Position numbers and translations under genes: made by a program
NCBI GenBank assembly: GCA_005883215.1
Contig: VAYS01000002.1
Span: 1 to 64,000 of the forward strand
DNA: 64,000 nucleotides
Direction: 5' to 3'
From: Actinomycetota bacterium
Lineage (GTDB): Bacteria > Actinomycetota > Thermoleophilia > Solirubrobacterales > Solirubrobacteraceae
Shown: piece by piece, positions 11,830 through 18,535 of the stretch
How the letters are laid out: every line of letters starts with the position of its first letter
How positions within the stretch are numbered: the stretch's first letter is position 1
The notes under the pieces: model-generated
Told to the model about the DNA's origin: nothing
Seen by the model: only the letters and a program-made list of their open reading frames with translations
Database searches by the model: none

Positions 11830-12678
11830 TCAGGAGGCCTTCTGTAGACCGTCGCCGGCGCTATTCTCAGCCCAAGATCCCCGGTGATCTAACGGCCAAG
11901 ATTCCTGACTGTTAATCAGGCTATGGTGGTTCGAATCCACCCCGGGGAGCTTTTCGGGCGTCGGAAGTGACTGGTATCCGGCCTCGACCTCGGCGTGACA
12001 GGTCGCGCAGAGTAGGACGCACTTGCGCGCTTCCTCGCGAGCCTCGGCAAGGCTGCGGGCAACGCCTTGGCGAGAGATTACGAAACGATTGGTCTCCGGT
12101 GTGATGTGGTGGAACTGGAGGGCTGCGAAGCAGCGGTCATAGCCGCAGAGCACGCACTTGCCGCCAGCCTCGGAGACGAGCGTGCGCTTTACGCGTCGCC
12201 GCCACTCCGAGACTCGCTCCGAGCGGCAGCGCAGGCATCGATAGCTGCCCCGTTGGAGGCGAAACGTCGTCATCCCGTGCCGCTGACAGCGCATGAGCAC
12301 CTTCTCGGGCGCGCATGCAGGATCGACGGGTGTGCGGGTTGAGCGTGGCTGCCGAGCGATCGCCCATTTACGCAGCCAGTAGCGGACCGTTGCGATCGAG
12401 CGATCGAGCTCGATCGCCATCTCCTGCAGCGTCGTCCCGGCCGCGGCGAGCGCCTCGAGCCGCCCCCGATCGGGCGCTCCGCGCGGCGAGAACTTGGCTG
12501 CTCCACTCGATCGCAGGCCGTACTTCCTGGCCCAGTATCCGATCGTGGATCCGTGTAGTCCGATCTCTCGACCGACCTGCTCGAGGGACTTCCCCTGGGC
12601 TAGCTGGTCGGCGAGCCAGCGACGCTGCACGAACATATGTTCGCCTTTGTCCCGGACGGAAATACCCCGGCGCGCCAT
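11830..12678 (-). CDS. HNH endonuclease with two HTH-like modules, running antisense across tRNA-Asn
   Basis: 282 aa as an open frame. Two similar HTH-like modules come first (about residues 20-55 and 72-108, each ending in a Tyr-Trp-x-Arg-Lys type helix). A zinc ribbon follows (Cys131, His134, Cys148, Cys151), then an HNH nuclease domain (Cys175, Cys178, His190, His191, Cys224, Cys227, His228). Residues 244-267 are simply the antisense of tRNA-Asn, and the natural end of the protein may be near residue 240. GC content is visibly lower than in neighbouring genes. ATG 12678 has GGAGGG 11 bases upstream; ATG 12636 has AAAGG 7 bases upstream and is an equal candidate. A LexA-type palindrome covers the second start. 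The combination suggests a free-standing homing-type or selfish nuclease targeted near a tRNA gene (inference). Confidence 0.75.
   Translation of the reverse strand: MARRGISVRDKGEHMFVQRRWLADQLAQGKSLEQVGREIGLHGSTIGYWARKYGLRSSGAAKFSPRGAPDRGRLEALAAAGTTLQEMAIELDRSIATVRYWLRKWAIARQPRSTRTPVDPACAPEKVLMRCQRHGMTTFRLQRGSYRCLRCRSERVSEWRRRVKRTLVSEAGGKCVLCGYDRCFAALQFHHITPETNRFVISRQGVARSLAEAREEARKCVLLCATCHAEVEAGYQSLPTPEKLPGVDSNHHSLINSQESWPLDHRGSWAENSAGDGLQKAS
11862..11867 (+). promoter_or_regulatory. -10 box TATTCT upstream of tRNA-Asn
   Basis: TATTCT ends 10 bases before the mature tRNA 5' end, a plausible distance for a short 5' leader. The -35 region is not clear. Confidence 0.45.
11878..11949 (+). tRNA. 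tRNA-Asn (GTT)
   Basis: Cloverleaf of 72 bases. The acceptor TCCCCGG pairs fully with CCGGGGA (11942-11948) and is followed by discriminator G. The anticodon stem CCTGA/TCAGG encloses loop CTGTTAA with anticodon GTT. The T arm is GGTGG-TTCGAAT-CCACC. CCA is not encoded. The antisense strand is read by the C-terminal codons of the HNH endonuclease ORF. Confidence 0.97.
12630..12643 (-). promoter_or_regulatory. Perfect CGAAC-N4-GTTCG palindrome (LexA/SOS-type box)
   Basis: CGAACATATGTTCG matches the Gram-positive/actinobacterial SOS box CGAACRNRYGTTCG at every position. It lies at codons 12-16 of the long HNH ORF and contains the alternative ATG at 12636, so a bound repressor would block the transcript of that gene. 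Function is inferred from the match alone. Confidence 0.45.
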
Positions 12679-12819
12679 ACGTCAGTTAGCCCTCCGTTAG
12701 GCGTCCGCTCGCCGCCCAAAACTCCTCCCGCGGTGCTAGTGTCAAATGTGGCCACCCGGGCGTGGGGAGTGTCCCGACCCTTGCCTGGCGTTCTGTATGG
12801 CGACCCGCGGGGAGGCGAC

Positions 12820-13188
12820 ATGAGTTCGGCATCCGAGGAGCCCCGGCTGGAGCCGCAGGGAGCGACTGCAGCGCCACCCATGAGCGTGGAAGTCTCCCGG
12901 CAAGGACACGAGCACGTGATTCGGCTCAGCGGGGAGCTGGATCTCCTGACCGTGCGCGAGCTGGAAGCGGCGATCGACGTCGCCGAGGCCGGCGACGCCC
13001 GGGCGATCGTCATCGACCTGAGCGGCCTGGAGTTCATGGACTCCACCGGTCTGGCGGCGATCCTCGCCGCCGAACGGCGCTCGAGCGCCAACGGCAGCCG
13101 GATGGAGCTGATCCGCGGCCCCGAGCAGGTGCACCGCGTGTTCACGCTCACCAAGACCGAGGAGCGGCTCCCCTTCAGGGACCGCTAG
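12820..13188 (+). CDS. STAS-domain anti-sigma factor antagonist
   Basis: 122 aa. The single STAS domain (residues 22-118) has the SpoIIAA-like core IDLSGLEFMDSTGL, with Ser75 as the likely phosphorylation site. Such proteins release a sigma factor by binding its anti-sigma kinase when unphosphorylated. GGAGG at 12811-12815 lies 4 bases before the ATG at 12820 and fixes the start; the longer frame upstream is not supported. No partner kinase or sigma factor is adjacent. The 3' end overlaps the convergent glycosyltransferase gene by 14 bases. Confidence 0.88.
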   Translation: MSSASEEPRLEPQGATAAPPMSVEVSRQGHEHVIRLSGELDLLTVRELEAAIDVAEAGDARAIVIDLSGLEFMDSTGLAAILAAERRSSANGSRMELIRGPEQVHRVFTLTKTEERLPFRDR

Positions 13189-14497
13189 GTCCCGCCGCCT
13201 CCGGCGACCCGACGCCCGAGCAACCCCCGCCCGCGGCCGCGCCACCCGCGGCCCCCGCACCCCCTCCGCCGGCCCGGGCCACGAGCCGCTCCACCTCGTC
13301 GGCCGCCCGCGCCGCCGGGTCCTGGGCGGCCACCCACGCCGCCAGCTCCCGCGCCCGCGCCCGCCGCTCGGGCTGGGCCAGCAGGCGCAGCACCGCCACC
13401 CGCACCGCCCGCGCGCTGGCCCACCGCCGCGGCAGGCGCACGCCCACCCCGGCCCAGTCCACCCGTGCTGCGTTCTCGTTCATATCCCCCGCGGCGGGGC
13501 ACACCACCACCGCGCACCCCGAAGACAAGGCTCGCATCACCGTCCCGTGCCCGCCGTGGCAGACCACCACGTCGCAGCGCGGCATGGTCCGCGAATAGCT
13601 GACCCACTCCACCAGCCGCGCGTTGGCCGGCGCCGCCAGCGGCCGCGGCGGCGGCCTCCGGTTCCACGTCCCCAGCACCCGCATGGGCAGGCCGGCCAGC
13701 CCCTCCAGCGCCGCCGACAGCAACCGCTGCTCTGGGTCCTGTGAGGTCGACGGCGCCACCAGCACCACCGGCCCCTCGCCCTCCGGCAACGCCACCTCCT
13801 CGGCCGGCGGCTCCCACATCAGCGGGCCCACCACCTGCGTGTGGAGCGGCCACCGGCGCCGATACTCGAGCTGGGGGAACGTCCCCACCAGCGCCAGCTC
13901 CTGGCTGATGCCCCCGTGGAAGCGCTCCACCGGTGGAAGGCCAAGCCGGGCCCGCGTCTCGTTTAGCTCCTCTCGGCCCCGGCGCAGCCCGGCCGTCATC
14001 GGAGCGTCCACCGCCCGCCACAGGGCCCGGCCCGCCCGCGTCCTGGGCAGCCGCGCGCCGAACGAGTAGGGGGGAGAATCCGGCGCGCCGACCGGATACA
14101 CGTGCGGGATCAGCGTGCCCACCGGCACCCCCGCCCGCTCGGCCGCCAGCGCCGGCGCCAGCGTCAGGATGTCGGCCACCACCGCCTGGGGGTCCACCTC
14201 CTCGACCAGGGGCTCGATCTCCCGCGCCGCCTTGACCGCCGCCGCATAGGGCTTCATCTGCCGCTCCCGGGTGGGAAAGACGTGGTACTCGGGCGCCGGC
14301 ACGAAGCGCATCCCGGGCTCGCGTACGTACTCGGCCCACTTCTCCCACGTCTGCATCGTCACCTCGTGGCCCCGCCGCGCCAGCGCCGTCCCCAGCGCGA
14401 GCATGGGAAACGCGTGGCCCGGGTCGCCGAACGCCCCCAGCATGAGGCGCAGCCGGGGACTGGCCCCGCCCGGGACGCCGCCCCCCGGCGCGCTCAA
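13175..14497 (-). CDS. GT1-family (UDP-glycosyltransferase/MGT-like) glycosyltransferase
   Basis: 440 aa from the TTG at 14497. GT-B fold enzyme: the N-terminal domain begins MLGAFGDPGHAFPML, and the C-terminal donor-binding domain carries VVCHGGHGTVMRAL and a Gly/Asp/Asn-containing loop, typical of antibiotic or sterol glycosyltransferases of GT1. It probably transfers a nucleotide-activated sugar to a small lipophilic acceptor in the cytoplasm. The TTG overlaps the stop of the upstream LLM gene (TTGA), suggesting coupling; ATG 14443 is an alternative that would cut into the first strand. The last 40 residues are Gly/Ala-rich and run 14 bases into the convergent STAS gene. Confidence 0.82.
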   Translation of the reverse strand: MSAPGGGVPGGASPRLRLMLGAFGDPGHAFPMLALGTALARRGHEVTMQTWEKWAEYVREPGMRFVPAPEYHVFPTRERQMKPYAAAVKAAREIEPLVEEVDPQAVVADILTLAPALAAERAGVPVGTLIPHVYPVGAPDSPPYSFGARLPRTRAGRALWRAVDAPMTAGLRRGREELNETRARLGLPPVERFHGGISQELALVGTFPQLEYRRRWPLHTQVVGPLMWEPPAEEVALPEGEGPVVLVAPSTSQDPEQRLLSAALEGLAGLPMRVLGTWNRRPPPRPLAAPANARLVEWVSYSRTMPRCDVVVCHGGHGTVMRALSSGCAVVVCPAAGDMNENAARVDWAGVGVRLPRRWASARAVRVAVLRLLAQPERRARARELAAWVAAQDPAARAADEVERLVARAGGGGAGAAGGAAAGGGCSGVGSPEAAGPSGP

Positions 14498-15528
14498 GCC
14501 GCCAGCTCGGCGGCTAGCCGCAGCTGCTGGAGGCGCTCGTCGCGCGTGAACGCCATCGGCGAGATCCCGAGCGTTCCCACGCCGGCCTCGCGGTAGACCG
14601 CTATCCGCTCGCGCACCCGGTCGGGCGGCCCGCACAGCGCCACCGTGTCGATCAGCGCGTCGGGGAGGGCGGCGGCCGCCTGATCCTTCTTGCCTTCGAG
14701 ATACAGGTCCTGGACCTCCTTGGCCTCCCGCTCGAACCCGTAGCGCTGGACCACCTGGTTGTAGAAGTTGCGCTCCCGCGAGCCCATCCCCCCGACGTAG
14801 AGGGCCAAGTAGGGCCGCATCGCATCGCGCGCCGCTGCGGCGTCGTCGGAGATGAACACGTTGACCGTCGGCGCGATGTCAAACCCCTGCAGCGTCCTCC
14901 CGGCCCGTTCCGCCCCCTCCTGAAGCAGCGCCCGGAACTCCACCACGTGCTCGGGCGAGAACAGGGTCGGGATCCACCCGTCGGCGATCTCGCCCGCCAG
15001 CGCGGTGTTCTTGGGCCCGATCGCGGCCAGGTAGATCGGGATCCGCTCCTGCACCGGGGCGATCATCAGCTTGAGCGCCTTGCCCGGGCCGTCGGGCAGC
15101 GGCAGCTCGAGCGTCTCGCCCGAGAACTCCAGCCGCTCGCGCGCCAGCGCCTGGCGCACCACCGCCACGTACTCGCGGGTGCGCTGCAGCTGGCGGCCAA
15201 AGCGCTGCCCGTGCCAGCCCTCGGCCACCTGGGGCCCCGACGAGCCGATGCCCAACAGCATCCGCCCACCAGACAGCTGGTCGATGGTCGCCGCGGTCAT
15301 GGCGGTCATCGCCGGCGAGCGCGCCGGCATCTGAAAGATCGCCGACCCCAGCCGGATCTTCGACGTCTGCCCCGCCAGCCAGGCCAGGATCGTGGCCGCA
15401 TCCGACCCGTAGGCCTCGGCGGTCCACACCGAGTCAAAGCCCAGCCGCTCGGCCTCCTGCACGACCGCCAGCTGGTCGTCCGAGCTCATCCCGAGCCCCC
15501 AGTAGCCGATGTGGACGCCGAGTCTCAA
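14494..15528 (-). CDS. LLM-class F420-dependent oxidoreductase
   Basis: 344 aa luciferase-like TIM barrel. Typical features are the N-terminal LRLGVHIGYW, the region RIRLGSAI-like near 65, GRMLLGIGSSGPQV near 95, PIYLAAIGPKN near 165 and IADGWIPTLF near 185, resembling F420-dependent methylene-H4MPT-reductase-like enzymes. The cofactor is likely F420, as usual in actinobacteria. The substrate is unknown. The TTG at 15528 is chosen because GGAGA lies 6 bases upstream and the protein starts in the first beta strand; the longer frame is antisense to the next gene. It forms a two-gene unit with the GT1 gene (4-base overlap). Confidence 0.85.
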   Translation of the reverse strand: MRLGVHIGYWGLGMSSDDQLAVVQEAERLGFDSVWTAEAYGSDAATILAWLAGQTSKIRLGSAIFQMPARSPAMTAMTAATIDQLSGGRMLLGIGSSGPQVAEGWHGQRFGRQLQRTREYVAVVRQALARERLEFSGETLELPLPDGPGKALKLMIAPVQERIPIYLAAIGPKNTALAGEIADGWIPTLFSPEHVVEFRALLQEGAERAGRTLQGFDIAPTVNVFISDDAAAARDAMRPYLALYVGGMGSRERNFYNQVVQRYGFEREAKEVQDLYLEGKKDQAAAALPDALIDTVALCGPPDRVRERIAVYREAGVGTLGISPMAFTRDERLQQLRLAAELAA

Positions 15529-15649
15529 TGCAAGTCTCCGTGCACGGGAAGGGGACGGGTTGCCGACCCCGTGGCGCTCTCCTACGCTCGCCACGCCCCG
15601 AGAAACCAAGGTCCGGCCGACCGGACCCCCCTCGCGGGCGCCACAGCCT

Positions 15650-16186
15650 ATGCCAACCACGCCCCGCTCGATCCACAGTCTGCGCGCGGTCATCGACCGC
15701 CTCCCCGTCCCCACCCGGGTGGCCATGCTCGAGGGGGTCGACTCGAGCACGATCATCGTCGGCGCCTACACCAGCCGCGACGGAGGCGAGTGCCCGATGC
15801 TCGCCGCCCACCGCCGCGGGGGGCGCGCCGAGGGAGGGATCGACTACGTCACCTTCGCCCGCACCTGGGATCGGTTCACCGGCGCCCGCGGCCCCCGCCC
15901 CGCCACCCGCCGCGAGCTCGGCATCCTGCGCGCCCAGCTCCAGTCCAGCCTGCTGGCCGAGCACGACGTCGACCTGGCCGGCGCCATCCGCGAGCACCGC
16001 GCGACCACCCGGGGCAATGAGCCCGACCTGGCCACCGCCATCTCCGAGCACCGCGAGCTCGTCCGCCGGCGCGTCGAGCACGAGCAGCCCGAGCGCGAGT
16101 TCGGCCTGATCCGGGCCCTGGACCGCCGCTCGCGCGACCGCCGCCGGCGCGCCGCCGCCTACGAGCAGGCGCTCGACCGCCTCTAA
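15650..16186 (+). CDS. Conserved hypothetical protein
   Basis: 178 aa, no recognised domain. The first 80 residues look ordered (VPTRVAMLEGV, then IIVGAYTSRDGGECPMLAAH). The C-terminal half is very rich in Arg and Glu, with heptad-like spacing, suggesting a helical or coiled segment. No signal peptide or membrane segment is seen. The ATG at 15650 is chosen because upstream codons are Pro/Arg-rich and lie antisense to the LLM gene start region. It is divergent from the LLM gene and convergent with the SDR. GC3 is high, as in a real gene. I do not know its function. Confidence 0.65.
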   Translation: MPTTPRSIHSLRAVIDRLPVPTRVAMLEGVDSSTIIVGAYTSRDGGECPMLAAHRRGGRAEGGIDYVTFARTWDRFTGARGPRPATRRELGILRAQLQSSLLAEHDVDLAGAIREHRATTRGNEPDLATAISEHRELVRRRVEHEQPEREFGLIRALDRRSRDRRRRAAAYEQALDRL

Positions 16187-16204
16187 GCGGCGGCCGTCGG
16201 CCCG

Positions 16205-16927
16205 CTACAGCGCGTCGCCCGGGCGAATGAACATGATCTCGGGCACGATGCACTGCGGCGAGACGGAAAGCAAGAACCGCACCGCCTCGGCGATGTCCTC
16301 GGGCTGAATCATCTCCTCGGGAGAGACCTGGCCCTTGACGAAGTCGGTCATCGGCGTGTCCACGTAGGCGGGGCACAGCGCGCAGGACTTGATCCCCTCC
16401 TGGGCAAGCTCGTGGTTCATCGACGCCGTGTAGCCGATCACCGCGTGCTTGGTGGCCGAGTAGATCGCCAGCCACGCCTGCCCGTGCTTGCCGGCGATAG
16501 AGGCGGTGTTGACCACCAGTGCCTTGCGGTGATCGGCGCCGGCCGCGCGCAGCATCTCCAGGCACTCGCGGTAAAAGAGGATGATCGAGCGCAGGTTGAC
16601 GTCTAGCTGGATGTCCAGCTTCTTGGTCTCGGTCTCGCCCACCGCCGCCCCGATCCCGATGCCGGCGTTGTTGACCAGCACGTCCAGGCGCCCGTAGCGG
16701 TCACGGTGGTCGGCCACGACGCGCTTGATCGTCTCCTCGTCGGCCAGGTTGCCCGCCACCTCGGCCACCTCGATGCCGTCGGCGCGCAGGCCCTCGACCG
16801 CGCCCTGGAGCTTCTCCGGCCGGCGCGCGGCGACCGTGAGCTTGTACCCCTGTGTGCCGAGCATCCGGGCGACGGCCAGGCCGATCCCGCTCGAGCCCCC
16901 GGTCACGATCGCTGCTCGCTCTGCCAT
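16205..16927 (-). CDS. SDR-family NAD(P)-dependent oxidoreductase
   Basis: 240 aa classical SDR. TGGSSGIG (residues 10-17) binds the cofactor, NNAG is near 86, the catalytic Ser lies in NTAS and the Tyr-Lys pair is YSATK near 155. Reductases of this kind act on keto or hydroxy groups of many small substrates; the substrate is not evident. ATG 16927 is preceded by AGGAGGAG, a strong ribosome binding site, which fixes the start. It is divergent from the thioredoxin-like lipoprotein gene. Confidence 0.9.
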   Translation of the reverse strand: MAERAAIVTGGSSGIGLAVARMLGTQGYKLTVAARRPEKLQGAVEGLRADGIEVAEVAGNLADEETIKRVVADHRDRYGRLDVLVNNAGIGIGAAVGETETKKLDIQLDVNLRSIILFYRECLEMLRAAGADHRKALVVNTASIAGKHGQAWLAIYSATKHAVIGYTASMNHELAQEGIKSCALCPAYVDTPMTDFVKGQVSPEEMIQPEDIAEAVRFLLSVSPQCIVPEIMFIRPGDAL

Positions 16928-16993
16928 GTGCGCTCCTCCTCGCTCGGTGAGCAAAGCGCGGATCAAACCAGACCCGAGGCGCCACGGCGTCCC

Positions 16994-16999
16994 TATGAT
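16994..16999 (+). promoter_or_regulatory. -10 box TATGAT, leaderless lipoprotein gene
   Basis: TATGAT ends 6 bases before the GTG at 17006, placing the transcription start at the codon. Confidence 0.6.
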
Positions 17000-17005
17000 C
17001 CCCCG

Positions 17006-18034
17006 GTGCCCGTGGCCCGCCCGCCCTCCGGCGCCCCTCGCCTCGGCCCCGGCGGCGGCCTCGGCGATCAGAGAAAGGGCCGCCTGACGGCGGCCGTTCC
17101 CGTCCTCGCCGCGGCGCTATGCGCGCTGGCGGCGGCTGTGGCCGGGTGCGGCAGCTCGTCCAAGCCCGCCCCCTACCCGCCGGGCGCGGGCAAGACGATC
17201 GACCAGCTGCGCAAGGGTCTGCCCGAGCAGGCGGTGCTCGCCCCGTCGGGGGCGTTCGTCGAGCCGGGCAAGAGCCGCTTTGCCTTCGCCCTGTTCGACC
17301 GCTCGCACCGCCTCGTCAACGCCTCCTCGGTCGCCCTGTACACCGCCGACGCCCAGGGCAACGGCGTCCAGGGCCCGTTCCCGGCCGCCAACGAGTCGCT
17401 CGCCGTACGGCCGCCCTTTCAGTCAAAGACCGTGGCCCAGGATCCCGACGCCGCCCACAGCGTCTGGGTCACCCACGTGAGCTTCTCGGGGACGGGCACC
17501 CACCAGGTCATGGGCCTGGCCCAGCTGGGGGGAAAGCGCGTGGTCACCACGCTGGACCAGGTCGACGTGGGGGCCACCGGCGCGGCGCCTCCCGGAGTGG
17601 GCCAGAAGGCTCCGCTCATCCACACGCCGACCGTCGCCTCGGTGGGGGGAAACGCCTCGAAGATCGACACCCGCGACCCTCCCGCCGGTGACCTCCAGGC
17701 GGCCGACTTCGCCAGCGTGCTGGGGCGCAAGCCGGTGGTGCTGATGTTCGCCACGCCGGCCCTGTGCCAGAGCCGCGTGTGCGGGCCGGTGGTCGACATC
17801 GAGGACCAGGTCAAGTCCCAGCTCGGCGACGGGACGGCGTTCATCCACATGGAGATCTACAACCAGAACAACCCGTCCAAGGGGCTGCGGCCCCAGGTCA
17901 ACGCCTACCACCTGCCCACCGAGCCCTGGACGTTCCTGATCGACCGCCACGGCATCATCCGCGAGCGCATCGAGGGCGCCCTGTCGGCCCACGAGCTCGC
18001 GGCGGCGGTGCGCCTGGTCGCCGCGATCAAGTAG
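17006..18034 (+). CDS. Thioredoxin-like fold lipoprotein
   Basis: 342 aa. Lipoprotein signal with a hydrophobic stretch at residues 30-46 and lipobox AVAGC (Cys48). A beta-rich region follows (about 55-220). The C-terminal thioredoxin-like domain (about 230-340) begins KPVVLMFATPALCQSRVC, with Cys254 and Cys259 as a CX4C pair instead of the usual CXXC, and ends with the cis-Pro-like EPWTFLIDRHG. Likely a membrane-anchored extracytoplasmic redox or copper-related protein; the CX4C spacing makes standard oxidoreductase activity uncertain. The start is leaderless; the frame is open upstream only antisense to the SDR. Confidence 0.8.
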   Translation: MPVARPPSGAPRLGPGGGLGDQRKGRLTAAVPVLAAALCALAAAVAGCGSSSKPAPYPPGAGKTIDQLRKGLPEQAVLAPSGAFVEPGKSRFAFALFDRSHRLVNASSVALYTADAQGNGVQGPFPAANESLAVRPPFQSKTVAQDPDAAHSVWVTHVSFSGTGTHQVMGLAQLGGKRVVTTLDQVDVGATGAAPPGVGQKAPLIHTPTVASVGGNASKIDTRDPPAGDLQAADFASVLGRKPVVLMFATPALCQSRVCGPVVDIEDQVKSQLGDGTAFIHMEIYNQNNPSKGLRPQVNAYHLPTEPWTFLIDRHGIIRERIEGALSAHELAAAVRLVAAIK

Positions 18035-18046
18035 CGACGCGGCCCC

Positions 18047-18066
18047 CGGGCGGGCGGCCCCGCCCG
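18047..18066. terminator. Hairpin between convergent genes
   Basis: CGGGCGGG (18047-18054) pairs with CCCGCCCG (18059-18066) around a four-base loop, lying between the lipoprotein stop and the DoxX stop. There is no T tract; it could serve both strands. Confidence 0.45.
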
Positions 18067-18076
18067 CGCCCCCGGG

Positions 18077-18460
18077 TCAGCGCCGCCCGGCGCCCAGCCC
18101 GCGCACCCGCTGGCGCCAGAATCCCGGCCCCTGGCGGACCAGCAGCGCCACCATCGCCGCCAGCAGCGCCGGGGCCAGCGTCAGGCTGACCATCTCCCCG
18201 CGTCCGATGCCCGACACCACGATCGCGCCCACCATGTCGCCGGCCAGCACGAGCGCGGCCAGCGGGGCGCTCGCCCGGACCAGCAGCGCCAGCCCGCCAA
18301 GGATCTCCGCCACCCCGATGGCGTAGGCGAACGCGCCCGGGTGGGGCAGCCCGTAGGCCCGAAACGAGCTGGTCTCCGAGGCGTGGTTGGTGAACTTCCC
18401 CACCCCGAAGGCCAGGAACACCAGCGCGGGCGCCAGGCGCGTGAGGATCACCTCGACCAC
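18077..18460 (-). CDS. DoxX-family membrane protein
   Basis: 127 aa with about four hydrophobic helices. The DoxX-type segments are FLAFGVGKFTNHA near the N-terminus, VAEILGGLALLV in the middle and LTLAPALLAAMVALLV near the end. The family includes subunits of quinol oxidases and many proteins of unknown role in redox or thiol stress. The adjacent convergent lipoprotein has a thioredoxin fold, which is at least compatible with a redox link. Start choice is uncertain: GTG 18460 or GTG 18451. Confidence 0.75.
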   Translation of the reverse strand: MVEVILTRLAPALVFLAFGVGKFTNHASETSSFRAYGLPHPGAFAYAIGVAEILGGLALLVRASAPLAALVLAGDMVGAIVVSGIGRGEMVSLTLAPALLAAMVALLVRQGPGFWRQRVRGLGAGRR

Positions 18461-18521
18461 GCGCGAGCTTCTATCAGGACGGGGATGGGCTCCGCGCACG
18501 AATTGCCGCTGGCCGAGCCCC

Positions 18522-18527
18522 TATGCT
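18522..18527 (+). promoter_or_regulatory. -10 box TATGCT, leaderless LCP gene
   Basis: TATGCT ends 8 bases before the GTG at 18536. Confidence 0.6.
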
Positions 18528-18535
18528 GCCACGCC

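Noticed and set aside
11937-12700. Search for a second copy of the tRNA-Asn 3' end as an integration-site repeat
   Set aside because: No convincing duplicate of the T arm/acceptor end was seen within a few kb, and there is no integrase gene, so a classical genomic island at this tRNA is not supported.
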